Source: JBFYKJ01 sp041306005
GTDB taxonomy: Archaea > Altiarchaeota > Altiarchaeia > JAFGQM01
Reading direction: 5' to 3'
Assembly: GCA_041306005.1 (NCBI GenBank)
Contig: JBFYKJ010000084.1
Span: 1-24,454, forward strand
DNA length: 24,454 bases
A program made the translations under genes and the position numbers. Numbering within the stretch: the first letter of the stretch is position 1; every line of letters begins with the position of its first letter. This document shows, piece by piece, positions 15,553 to 21,831 of this stretch. A model generated the notes under the pieces. That model saw nothing but the letters and a program-made list of their open reading frames with translations, had not been told where the DNA came from and made no database searches.

Positions 15553-16803
15553 TTACTTCTGCTTAAGCAACTTCCTGCTTATTTTCACGGAGCAGTACTC
15601 GCCGCACATGGAACACACTTCGGCGTCCTTCGGCGTGCACTCGTTTCGCATGCTGCGCGCGGTCTCCGGGTCGACGGCGAGCTCAAGCATCGTCTTCCAG
15701 TCAAGGTCGGCCCTCGCCCTTGACATCTCGTCGTCCCAGTCGCGGGCGTGGGGGAGGTGCTTTGCCACATCCGCCGCGTGGGCCGCGATGCGGCTTGTGA
15801 CCGTGGCGATCTTGATATCCTCCACGTTCGGCAGCCCAAGGTGCTCCTTCGGGCTGACTGCGCAGAGGTAGTCGACGCCGTAGTAAGCGGCCAATGCGCC
15901 GCCTATTGCGGAGGTGATGTGGTCGTACCCGGGCGCAACGTCGGTCACGAGCGGGCCGAGGACATAGAACGGCGCGCCGTCGCACAGCCGCTTCTGCTCC
16001 CGGACGTTGAACTCGATTTGGTCTAATGGGACGTGCCCCGGGCCCTCGACTATTGCCTGCACTCCCGCCGCTCTCGCCCGTTTGACAAGCCCGCCGAGGA
16101 CCTTCAGCTCGTGGAGCTGCGCCTCGTCGGTGGCTTCCATCAGGCAGCCGGGCCGAAGGCCGTCGCCGAGGCTTATAACAACATCGTGTTCCTTTAGTAT
16201 CTCAAGTATCCTATCGTAATTGTCAAACAGCGGGTTCTCCTTCCCGTTCTCAATCATCCAATCGACTAGCAGCGCGCCGCCGCGGCTGACGACGCCCATC
16301 CGGCGCTTCTTGATAGCAGGTATTGCCGCTTTGGTCAAGCCGCAATGCAGCGTGACAAAATCAACGCCGTCCGCGCAGTGCCTCTCGATGACGCGAAGCA
16401 TCCTGTCCGGGTCGAGGGACGCCGCCCCCGAGGACTCTATCTCCTTCCTCTTGAAGGCCTGGTATATAGGGACCGTGCCTAGCGGGACCGGAGAAGCGGC
16501 AATTAGTTTTGCGCGCGTCTTGTCGATATCGTCGCCGGTGCTCAAATCCATCACCGTGCTCGCGCCGTACTTTATCGCTATCTTTAGCTTCTCCAGCTCT
16601 TCGGCGTCATCGAACCTTGCCGGGCTCGTCCCCAGGTTGACGTTTATCTTGGTCGATAGGCCCTCGCCTATCCCAAGGGGCGCTATATCCCTGCCAGCGT
16701 TCTTGACAATCACCGCCCTGCCGGCAGCGACAGACGCCTCCAGCCGCGCCGGATCAGCACCCTCGGCCTTCGCCGCCTCGCGGATAATCCCCTTTTCGGC
16801 CAT
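15553..16803 (-). CDS. thiC: Phosphomethylpyrimidine synthase (ThiC)
   Basis: 416 residues, the short form common in archaea. This radical-SAM enzyme rearranges 5-aminoimidazole ribotide to HMP-phosphate in thiamine synthesis. The C-terminal Fe-S motif C397-x2-C400-x4-C404 (CSMCGEYC) is intact. Other family stretches are INVNLGTSP near 55, YGASTVMDLSTGDDI near 80, VDFVTLHCGL near 145, SLGDGLRPG near 215 and EGPGHVPLDQI near 255. A TATA box whose first base (16833) is exactly 30 nt from the ATG makes the transcript leaderless, leaving no room for a TPP riboswitch. Confidence 0.97.
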   Translation of the reverse strand: MAEKGIIREAAKAEGADPARLEASVAAGRAVIVKNAGRDIAPLGIGEGLSTKINVNLGTSPARFDDAEELEKLKIAIKYGASTVMDLSTGDDIDKTRAKLIAASPVPLGTVPIYQAFKRKEIESSGAASLDPDRMLRVIERHCADGVDFVTLHCGLTKAAIPAIKKRRMGVVSRGGALLVDWMIENGKENPLFDNYDRILEILKEHDVVISLGDGLRPGCLMEATDEAQLHELKVLGGLVKRARAAGVQAIVEGPGHVPLDQIEFNVREQKRLCDGAPFYVLGPLVTDVAPGYDHITSAIGGALAAYYGVDYLCAVSPKEHLGLPNVEDIKIATVTSRIAAHAADVAKHLPHARDWDDEMSRARADLDWKTMLELAVDPETARSMRNECTPKDAEVCSMCGEYCSVKISRKLLKQK

Positions 16804-16825
16804 GCGGCTATTTTCAGGGACTGTA

Positions 16826-16833
16826 GAATAAAA
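16826..16833 (-). promoter_or_regulatory. TATA box of thiC
   Basis: TTTTATTC on the minus strand begins exactly 30 nt upstream of the thiC ATG (16803), the same spacing as the vapB, HAD and small-RNA promoters in this window. Confidence 0.6.
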
Positions 16834-16938
16834 TCGCCGTTCTCCGGCGTGCTTTGGCCACGTGATTTATGCGCAAAGAGCTGGTGCCTCATCCGTGCTC
16901 AAAAGCCATAAAGATTACTCCACAAAACATGTTTTCGC

Positions 16939-16966
16939 AAACAATAATCACCGATACCTTTTTATA
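16939..16966 (+). promoter_or_regulatory. Promoter of small RNA copy 1 (distal element plus TATA box)
   Basis: AAACAATAAT (16939-16948) lies about 50 nt before the predicted start, followed by CCGATA and the TATA box TTTTTATA (16959-16966). The same arrangement occurs 174 nt downstream with 23 of 28 positions identical and no gap. Confidence 0.65.
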
Positions 16967-16988
16967 GGGGAAGCTTCTAATATAACAC

Positions 16989-17032
16989 GGGTTGGGCTTG
17001 GGAGTCTGGCAACAGCTCCCCTCTATTTCTCT
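16989..17032 (+). ncRNA. Candidate small RNA, copy 1
   Basis: The 46 bases 16987-17032 are repeated exactly at 17161-17206. The predicted start (GGG at 16989) is 30 nt after the first base of the TATA box. The RNA has a G-rich 5' part (GGG-UU-GGG-CUU-GGG), then a hairpin: GGGAG (17000-17004), bulged U, CUG, tetraloop GCAA (17009-17012), CAG, CUCCC (17016-17020). GCAA is a GNRA loop. A pyrimidine-rich tail, CUCUAUUUCUCU, follows and may act as terminator. It contains no open frame of note and is not thiC leader, because thiC runs the other way and is leaderless. No known RNA family (tRNA, C/D or H/ACA guide, SRP, RNase P, TPP riboswitch) fits. Confidence 0.6.
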
Positions 17033-17112
17033 TAAACCGTGCCTGCGGGGGGTATTAATTTGCTTAAGCGTGCTCCTATCCTGAAATGGTATTCTTTAAA
17101 ACATCCTTCCTT

Positions 17113-17140
17113 AAACAATAATTATCGGTATATTTTTATA
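17113..17140 (+). promoter_or_regulatory. Promoter of small RNA copy 2
   Basis: AAACAATAAT (17113-17122), a diverged spacer with CGGTA, and TATA box TTTTTATA (17133-17140). Element positions relative to the RNA are identical to those of copy 1, while the DNA between TATA box and start differs, which argues that the promoter parts are kept by selection. Confidence 0.65.
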
Positions 17141-17162
17141 CCCCCTCCTTCAATATACTCAC

Positions 17163-17206
17163 GGGTTGGGCTTGGGAGTCTGGCAACAGCTCCCCTCTAT
17201 TTCTCT
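17163..17206 (+). ncRNA. Candidate small RNA, copy 2
   Basis: Identical to copy 1 over 46 bases (17161-17206), with the same GNRA-capped hairpin at 17174-17194 and the same tail. The sequences diverge abruptly after ...TTTCTCT, which marks the likely functional 3' limit. It ends 128 nt before the cutA ATG, and cutA has its own TATA box (17294), so it is more likely a separate RNA than a cutA leader. Confidence 0.6.
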
Positions 17207-17293
17207 CTCATCATCTGGCTCAGCGCGAGCGCTACGGCCTTAACCTCGCTTAAAACTAACCCCCTGTCCGCCGCCTTTAAGCGGCCATTTCAG

Positions 17294-17302
17294 CTTTTAA
17301 AC
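17294..17302 (+). promoter_or_regulatory. TATA box of cutA
   Basis: GCTTTTAAACC around 17293-17303 lies about 41 nt before the ATG at 17335, giving a leader near 11 nt. ATTAATTA at 17311-17318 is an alternative but is too close to the start. Confidence 0.45.
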
Positions 17303-17334
17303 CGCCCGGCATTAATTATCCGCAATCCCGGAAA

Positions 17335-17661
17335 ATGGCCAAAGCCCTTACCATAGCCTACATCCCCTGCGGCTCCGAGGATGACGCCAGGAAGATATGC
17401 AGGATGCTGATAACAAATGGGCTTTCCTGCTGCACGAAATTCTTCAAGAGCAAATCCATGTACGTGTGGGAGGGCGAGATGCAGGACACCCACGAGTGGG
17501 TGATATTGGCAAAAACCCTGCCCGAGAGGTTCGAAGAGCTGAAGACCAGCGTCGAGAAGGTGCACCCCTACGGGATACCCTGCATACTGGCGATACCCGT
17601 GGCCGATGTAAACGACGCCTACTACAACTGGGCCAAGGAACAGCTAAAGCCGAAGAAGTAG
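17335..17661 (+). CDS. cutA: CutA1 divalent-cation tolerance protein
   Basis: 108 residues, the normal CutA1 length. Family features are the N-terminal strand IAYIPCGSEDDARKICRMLI, the NGLSCCTKF segment, YVWEGEMQDTHEWVILAKT, the helix FEELKTSVEKVHPYGIPCI, and the end ADVNDAYYNWAKEQL. CutA1 forms a trimeric ferredoxin-like barrel and binds copper or other ions; its physiological role outside enterobacterial copper tolerance is unclear. Cys-Cys at the third strand may bind metal. It is preceded by the two small-RNA copies and is convergent with the secreted gene at 17680. Confidence 0.93.
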   Translation: MAKALTIAYIPCGSEDDARKICRMLITNGLSCCTKFFKSKSMYVWEGEMQDTHEWVILAKTLPERFEELKTSVEKVHPYGIPCILAIPVADVNDAYYNWAKEQLKPKK

Positions 17662-17679
17662 GCGAGTTATGCGCCGGCT

Positions 17680-18579
17680 TCAGCCTATGACAAACCTCTT
17701 TTTGAAGTCTTTGTAACAGGGGTAGGCTAGCTCAACCAGGTATTCGCCATTCCGGACGCTGAACGACACCGACCCGTCCTCGTAGGTCTTCAGCTCGGCG
17801 CCGTTGACAAATACGGTGGCGCCCGCAGGGATCGGGAACCTTATCGTGAATATCTCGCCGGGCATCGTTATCACATGGGGGGAGTACGTATAAGACATTT
17901 CTTTGAGGGAATCGCAGCCCCTGGCGGCCAGCGCCGCCGCGTCCTGCGCCATCTTGTCCTTGCACATCCGCACTATGTTCTGCGGGGCGAGCGTCTCGTC
18001 GTAGGGTATCCCGCACTTCCCGGTGTATGATTTCCAGAACGGGCGCGATGTCATGAGCAGCGTCTTTCTTACCGGCCCGGCATCATCCTGCTTTGTGCAG
18101 ATCTCGCCGAAGCTTGAGAACTCCGGGTGGCCTGATGGGAACTCATCCGTAAAATGGAATCCGAGGACATCGCCGTCCTGCGCGCAATAGTGGCCGTCGT
18201 ATGAGGGCGTCTCGTAGTCGCGGTTCCAGCAGCCGCCCGCGTCATAGCCGACCGGCGAGTGCGCCGTCCACCCGCCGTCGCCGTCAAGGGCAAGGCTGAA
18301 CGCCCAGTAGGAGCTCCAGTCGGAGCATGCGTCGCCCGCCGGGGCCGACCCGACGCCGTTTATCATGCAAAGTGCGTGGCCCCATTCACTCGAGCTTGAC
18401 CAGCCGGATTCCAAGCCTGACGACTTTAGGATGCTGTACGCGCTAGCGCCGTCGGATACCTCGACGCACTCGGTGTGCACGCTCCCGTCCGGGAACTCGA
18501 CCACGAGGCCCACGTCGGCAACGGCTGATGCGGATAGTAATGCCAATGCAAAGATGAATAAAGCATATGCATACCCCAT
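17680..18579 (-). CDS. Secreted protein with DUF4430-like domain
   Basis: 299 residues. The N-terminus is a signal peptide (MGYAYALFIFALALLSASAVADV, hydrophobic core 4-20, likely cut after ASA or AVA). Residues 24-110 read VGLVVEFPDGSVHTECVEV, then DGASAYSILKSSG, then a Cys-flanked INGVG and a Trp-rich YWAFSLAL, the order seen in DUF4430 (transcobalamin-like beta-grasp) domains. A Gly/Trp/Tyr-rich middle and a C-terminal beta region (about 225-299, IFTIRFPIPAGATVFVNGAEL) that may be a small surface sandwich follow. Many cysteines suggest extracellular disulfides. No cell-wall anchor is seen. A 21-nt palindrome covers its promoter. Confidence 0.72.
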   Translation of the reverse strand: MGYAYALFIFALALLSASAVADVGLVVEFPDGSVHTECVEVSDGASAYSILKSSGLESGWSSSSEWGHALCMINGVGSAPAGDACSDWSSYWAFSLALDGDGGWTAHSPVGYDAGGCWNRDYETPSYDGHYCAQDGDVLGFHFTDEFPSGHPEFSSFGEICTKQDDAGPVRKTLLMTSRPFWKSYTGKCGIPYDETLAPQNIVRMCKDKMAQDAAALAARGCDSLKEMSYTYSPHVITMPGEIFTIRFPIPAGATVFVNGAELKTYEDGSVSFSVRNGEYLVELAYPCYKDFKKRFVIG

Positions 18580-18590
18580 AGTCCCCCCTT

Positions 18591-18611
18591 AGTTGGATAT
18601 AATATCCAACT
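18591..18611 (-). promoter_or_regulatory. 21-nt palindromic operator over the TATA box of the secreted gene
   Basis: AGTTGGATAT (18591-18600), a central A, then ATATCCAACT (18602-18611): ten perfect base pairs of symmetry. The centre supplies the TATA-like sequence 20-28 nt before the ATG at 18579, so a dimeric repressor bound here would block TBP. Confidence 0.6.
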
Positions 18612-18667
18612 GTGATTCGGCTACCTTAGAAACGCTGGGTATAAAAATCTTGCCGCTGCTTGAGAGG

Positions 18668-18710
18668 GCTTGGAGGCGGATAGGTTCGAATCAGCCAGAA
18701 CCTAATTTTT
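18668..18710 (+). ncRNA. Candidate short RNA ending in hairpin plus T5
   Basis: TATA box TATAAAAA (18640-18647) is followed about 28 nt later by GGCTTGGAGGCGG and then a hairpin: TAGGTTC (18681-18687), 10-nt loop, GAACCTA (18698-18704), then ATTTTT. It lies between divergent genes, so it is not a terminator of either. It may be a RNA of about 43 nt, or an attenuated leader of the gene at 18758. The loop contains GGTTCGAATC, which mimics a tRNA T-arm, but no tRNA can be folded. Confidence 0.35.
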
Positions 18711-18757
18711 ATTGCATGCGCGATATAATGTGGGCCGGGCGAACCGGTTAAGCTAAA

Positions 18758-19354
18758 ATGGCAATGGACAGGAGAATCATTATCGCGGCTGCCGTCGTTG
18801 CGGCTGTCGCAGTTCTGGGGATTGTACTGCTGATGGGCTCGCCTTCTGGCACAGCAGGTGGCGGCACGGCAAACGGCGGCTCTAACGGCTCTAACGTTAT
18901 AGTCGGGGGCGACAGGGACGCCCACGGCTGCATAGGGTCGGCCGGATACTCGTGGTGCGAGGCGAAGCAGAAGTGCCTGAGGGCCTGGGAAGAGCCGTGC
19001 AGTAATGCTACGAATAACCCGCCCATAGTCGGGGGCGACAGGGACGCCCACGGCTGCATAGGGTCGGCCGGATACTCGTGGTGCGAGGCGAAGCAGAAGT
19101 GCGTGCGCGAGTGGGAGGAGCCCTGCGGGCCTACTGACTGCCTCGGGATGAGCTTCTCTGACGCGATGGCCATAGCCGGTGAGCAATGCGGCGACAACGC
19201 GACCATGAACAGGATATGCAACGAGGGCACGAAGACATGGTGGATAGACATGGACATTGTCAGGCCGGGCTGCAGCCCCGCGTGCGTCGTGAACGTCGAG
19301 ACCCGCACGGCCGAGATAAACTGGCGGTGCACCGGGCTATTGCCCCAGATATAA
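18758..19354 (+). CDS. Membrane-anchored Cys-rich protein with two tandem domains
   Basis: 198 residues. Residues 6-27 form a membrane anchor or uncleaved signal (RRIIIAAAVVAAVAVLGIVLLMG), followed by a Gly/Ser/Asn linker. Two copies of the motif DRDAHGCIGSAGYSWCEAKQ...KC-x-R-x-W-EEPC follow (about 52-81 and 94-123), a short Cys-rich module found in secreted proteins of archaea and bacteria. A different C-terminal domain with six cysteines ends the protein (DCLGMSFSDAMAIAGEQC ... CTGLLPQI). The double module arises from an exact 78-nt DNA repeat. Outside-facing topology with disulfides is likely. Function unknown; it may be a surface or protease-inhibitor-like protein. Confidence 0.75.
   Translation: MAMDRRIIIAAAVVAAVAVLGIVLLMGSPSGTAGGGTANGGSNGSNVIVGGDRDAHGCIGSAGYSWCEAKQKCLRAWEEPCSNATNNPPIVGGDRDAHGCIGSAGYSWCEAKQKCVREWEEPCGPTDCLGMSFSDAMAIAGEQCGDNATMNRICNEGTKTWWIDMDIVRPGCSPACVVNVETRTAEINWRCTGLLPQI
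18899..18976 (+). repeat. 78-nt exact direct repeat, copy 1
   Basis: Identical to 19025-19102 and offset by 126 nt (42 codons), in frame. It encodes the first Cys-rich module. Perfect identity, including synonymous positions, points to a recent duplication or gene conversion. Confidence 0.9.
19025..19102 (+). repeat. 78-nt exact direct repeat, copy 2
   Basis: Second copy, encoding the second Cys-rich module; the sequence after it (GTGCGCGAG versus CTGAGGGCC) already differs. Confidence 0.9.
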
Positions 19355-19477
19355 GAGAGCTTAGCCAAACATTCAACGCGGGGCGAAGCGGCCCCGCTGT
19401 TTATTTATTTTGCAATACTGCGTTTAGCCATGCTGCGGTCATCCATACGGTTGCCGGAAGAAGCGGGCAGCTTGAGC

Positions 19478-19930
19478 CTATAGGGACTGCTTCTGCTTTT
19501 TGCCCATGGGATTCCCCTCGGAGTCCCAGAAATCCACCAGCCATCTGCTTTTCCCAAGCCGCGGGTATTCGATGTGGTCCCGAAGGTATGCAGGGTTATC
19601 CGGCAGCCCGTAAAAGAGCTTATACCTCTCCGGGGCTGTTGGGGTCTTGGAAACGCGGCTTATCTCCGTTAGGTCAGGAGGGCTTAGCTTGCCGAGCATA
19701 GGCTTCCCATCCCGGTCCCAGAAGTATGTCACCGCCCGGCCCATTACAACCCCTGTGGAGTAATGCGTGGGGATGCGGGGGAGGCCGTGCCTGATGCGCT
19801 CGAGGACATGCTCGTCCCTATCCTGGCGGATCCTGCGTATATCGCCGCTCTTGAGATGCGCCTCTAGCCGTTCGGGCGAAAGGGGCCTTCGCAGCATCGA
19901 GGGCAGGAAGTGGCCGACCCAGTTTGGCAT
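19478..19930 (-). CDS. Small hypothetical protein with duplicated FWDxxGxPM motif
   Basis: 150 residues, no signal or membrane segment, and no family recognised. The motif FWD-x2-G-x-PM-x-GK occurs twice, as YFWDRDGKPMLGK near residue 69 and DFWDSEGNPMGKK near 133, suggesting a small two-unit beta structure. The N-terminal 45 residues are helical and charged (LRRPLSPERLEAHLKSGDIRRIRQDRDEHV). A TATA-like CTTTTATC (complement of 19951-19958) lies 28 nt before the ATG, supporting this start. It stands alone between the Cys-rich protein and gdhA. Confidence 0.6.
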   Translation of the reverse strand: MPNWVGHFLPSMLRRPLSPERLEAHLKSGDIRRIRQDRDEHVLERIRHGLPRIPTHYSTGVVMGRAVTYFWDRDGKPMLGKLSPPDLTEISRVSKTPTAPERYKLFYGLPDNPAYLRDHIEYPRLGKSRWLVDFWDSEGNPMGKKQKQSL

Positions 19931-19950
19931 GACAGATATAGGTGTAATAG

Positions 19951-19958
19951 GATAAAAG
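19951..19958 (-). promoter_or_regulatory. TATA box of the gene at 19930
   Basis: CTTTTATC on the minus strand starts 28 nt before the ATG at 19930: a leaderless arrangement. Confidence 0.5.
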
Positions 19959-20228
19959 CGGTTTAATGGCAGATACGGCCGTTAAAGACGCTTACGTTAA
20001 TGCGGGTTAGAAAACCAAAGGGGAAGTGAGAGGGGCCTTGTGCGCTCCGTTCAGCGCGGCCCCGAAGTCCGCCCTGCTGTTGTATTCGGTTGGTGCGTAT
20101 TGGCACGCATAAATGTCGCAGGGCGGGTCCCCCAACGTAGGGAATTGATTTTGGGCATATAAAGAGCTGGCCCCGCCTTGAGCGGTGAGCGGTGGCGCGG
20201 GGTGCAGAATAAACAAAAAAGAGTAGAT
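19959..20228. other. Intergenic region without recognised gene
   Basis: Between the small protein's promoter and the gdhA terminator there is no convincing gene. Open frames on the minus strand here (for example one covering 20007-20513) overlap gdhA and have no recognisable protein character. A T/A-rich patch near 20205-20240 belongs to the gdhA terminator. Confidence 0.5.
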
Positions 20229-20282
20229 GAAAAAACAATAAATGAGGGGCCTTTCGGCCCCCTGTTTGCCCGCTGTGCGGGC
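20229..20282 (-). terminator. Tandem hairpins and T-tracts after gdhA
   Basis: Read on the minus strand after the gdhA stop: GCCCGC-ACA-GCGGGC (20282-20268), then GGGGCC-GAAA-GGCCCC (20261-20246), then a T6 run at 20235-20230 and a further T-run near 20219-20214. Both stems are perfect 6-bp GC stems. The second has a GAAA (GNRA) loop. Confidence 0.75.
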
Positions 20283-20299
20283 GGTGTTTGCCGCGAGGC

Positions 20300-21634
20300 T
20301 TAAACAAGCCCCTGCGCGATCATCGAGTCGGCCACTTTGATAAAGCCTGCGATGTTCGCACCAACGACGAGGTTGCCGGGTGCGCCGTACTTGTTCGAGG
20401 CGTCCCAGGCGGCCTTGTGGATGTTCTGCATTATCTTCTTCAGCTTGGCATCGGTTTCCTCGAACGTCCAGGACATCCTCATGCTGTTCTGGGACATCTC
20501 GAGGCCCGAGCACGCTACGCCGCCCGCGTTCGAGGCCTTGCCCGGGCCGAACATGACACCGCGCTTGTGGAATATCTCCACCGCTTCGGGTGTCGACGGC
20601 ATGTTGGCGCCCTCGGCGACCGCGATGCAGCCGTTGTCGGCAAGAGCCTTCGCGCCCTTTTCATCAAGCTCGTTCTGCGTGGCGTTCGGTAAGGCGACGT
20701 CGCACTTCACGGTCCAGATGCCTGCGCAGCCGGGTGTGTACACCGCCTTCGGGTGCTTCTTGACGTACTCCTTTATCCTGCCGCGCTCGACCTCTTTTAT
20801 CTGCTGCACGGTGGCAAGCTTTATGCCCTCCGGGTCAAAGATGTAGCCGTCCGAGTCGCTCATCGCGACTACCTTTGCACCAAGCTGCTGGCACTTCTGC
20901 ACGGCGTATATCGAGACGTTGCCTGAACCGGAGCTTACTACTGTCTTGCCCTTCATGGTCTGGTTTTTCGTCTTGAGCATCTCCTCGACGAAGTAGAGGA
21001 GCCCGTAGCCCGTGGCTTCGGTCCGAACGAGGCTTCCGCCCCAGTTCAGGCCCTTGCCCGTGAGGACGCCTGTGAAGCTGTCAGTCAGCTTCTTGTACTG
21101 GCCGAACATGAAGCCAATCTCCCTTCCGCCGACGTTGATGTCGCCTGCGGGCACGTCCGTGTCCGGGCCTATGTGGCGGAAAAGCTCGCTCATGAACGAC
21201 TGGCAAAAGCGCATCACCTCGTTGTCGCTCTTCCCGTGCGTGTCAAAGTCGCTGCCGCCCTTGCCGCCGCCCATGGGGAGGCCGGTGAGGGAGTTTTTCA
21301 GGATCTGCTCAAACCCGAGGAACTTTAGCATGCCCAGGTTCACGGTCCTGTGGAACCGCAGGCCGCCCTTGTACGGGCCTATCGCGCTGTTGAACTCGAC
21401 GCGGTATCCCTTGTTGACCTGCACGTTGCCCTTGTCATCCATCCACGGGACGCGGAACATTATGGTCCTTTCGGGCTCTGAAAGCCGCTCCAGTATCCTC
21501 TGCTTCTCGTATATCGGGTGCTGTTCCATGACCGGGGCCAGGGACTTGAACACCTCCGTCACCGCCTGGTGGAACTCCGGTTCACCAGGGTTCTTCGCTA
21601 TCACGCTCTTCAATGCTTCGTCTGTATATGACAT
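20300..21634 (-). CDS. gdhA: Glutamate dehydrogenase, bacterial hexameric type
   Basis: 444 residues from ATG 21634, chosen because AAGGTGG stands just upstream as Shine-Dalgarno; GTG 21643 is an alternative. It interconverts 2-oxoglutarate plus ammonia and glutamate. In this numbering the family's substrate and catalytic lysines fall at K89 (PYKGGLRFH), K113 (FEQILK) and K125 (PMGGGKGGSD), the same positions as in Clostridium symbiosum GDH. The NAD(P) fold has SSGSGNVSIYA and DSDGY. The N-terminus (HQAVTEVFKSLAPVMEQHP) is that of the bacterial about 450-residue class, not the about 420-residue class usual in archaea, so transfer from bacteria is likely. It is divergent from lrp. Confidence 0.97.
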   Translation of the reverse strand: MSYTDEALKSVIAKNPGEPEFHQAVTEVFKSLAPVMEQHPIYEKQRILERLSEPERTIMFRVPWMDDKGNVQVNKGYRVEFNSAIGPYKGGLRFHRTVNLGMLKFLGFEQILKNSLTGLPMGGGKGGSDFDTHGKSDNEVMRFCQSFMSELFRHIGPDTDVPAGDINVGGREIGFMFGQYKKLTDSFTGVLTGKGLNWGGSLVRTEATGYGLLYFVEEMLKTKNQTMKGKTVVSSGSGNVSIYAVQKCQQLGAKVVAMSDSDGYIFDPEGIKLATVQQIKEVERGRIKEYVKKHPKAVYTPGCAGIWTVKCDVALPNATQNELDEKGAKALADNGCIAVAEGANMPSTPEAVEIFHKRGVMFGPGKASNAGGVACSGLEMSQNSMRMSWTFEETDAKLKKIMQNIHKAAWDASNKYGAPGNLVVGANIAGFIKVADSMIAQGLV

Positions 21635-21643
21635 GCTTACCAC

Positions 21644-21691
21644 CTTGACTTCAAAGAAGTTGTGTTAATTATAAGGTTGCGGATTTAAATA
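21644..21691 (-). promoter_or_regulatory. gdhA promoter and Shine-Dalgarno
   Basis: On the minus strand GTATTTAAAT (about 21691-21682) is a good TATA box. Transcription would begin near 21660, giving a leader of about 25-30 nt that includes AAGGTGG at 21646-21640. Between this and lrp lies very A/T-rich DNA (21695-21725, with TTATAATTAG and TTAATTATTAAATTA) that could bind a regulator such as the neighbouring Lrp. Confidence 0.5.
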
Positions 21692-21789
21692 CTTTATGTT
21701 ATAATTAGTTTAATTATTAAATTACATATGGCCAGTCCATGGCTGTCGGCCGTTAAAGAATGTAATATTAATAGGAGTAACTGCAAAAT

Positions 21790-21824
21790 AGGTTTAACTC
21801 TTAAACCTCACGCCGTCTGTGAGG
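21790..21824 (+). promoter_or_regulatory. Two overlapping palindromes at the lrp promoter
   Basis: AGGTTTAA-CTC-TTAAACCT (21790-21808) is a perfect inverted repeat that includes the TATA-like TTAAAC. Directly joined, CCTCAC (21806-21811) and GTGAGG (21819-21824) form a second one with a 7-nt spacer. A C7 run (21825-21831) leads to the ATG at 21832. These are good candidates for autoregulation by the Lrp dimer; the second could also be an RNA hairpin if the start lies upstream of it. Confidence 0.6.
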
Positions 21825-21831
21825 CCCCCCC

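Noticed and set aside
16804..16986. TPP riboswitch in front of thiC
   Set aside because: The thiC TATA box is 30 nt from the ATG, so the mRNA has essentially no leader, and no THI-box sequence is visible on the minus strand.
17039..17356. 105-residue open frame over the second small-RNA copy
   Set aside because: It covers the promoter and RNA repeat and the cutA start in another frame, has no recognisable protein character, and no TATA box or Shine-Dalgarno for its start.
18676..18700. tRNA-like T-arm GGTTCGAATC
   Set aside because: The flanking five bases do not pair (only G53-C61 would), there is no acceptor, D-arm or anticodon arm upstream, and the bases are better explained by the 7-bp TAGGTTC/GAACCTA hairpin.
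20007..20513. 168-residue minus-strand frame overlapping gdhA
   Set aside because: It overlaps the conserved 3' end of gdhA and its terminator in another frame, with no codon or domain support.
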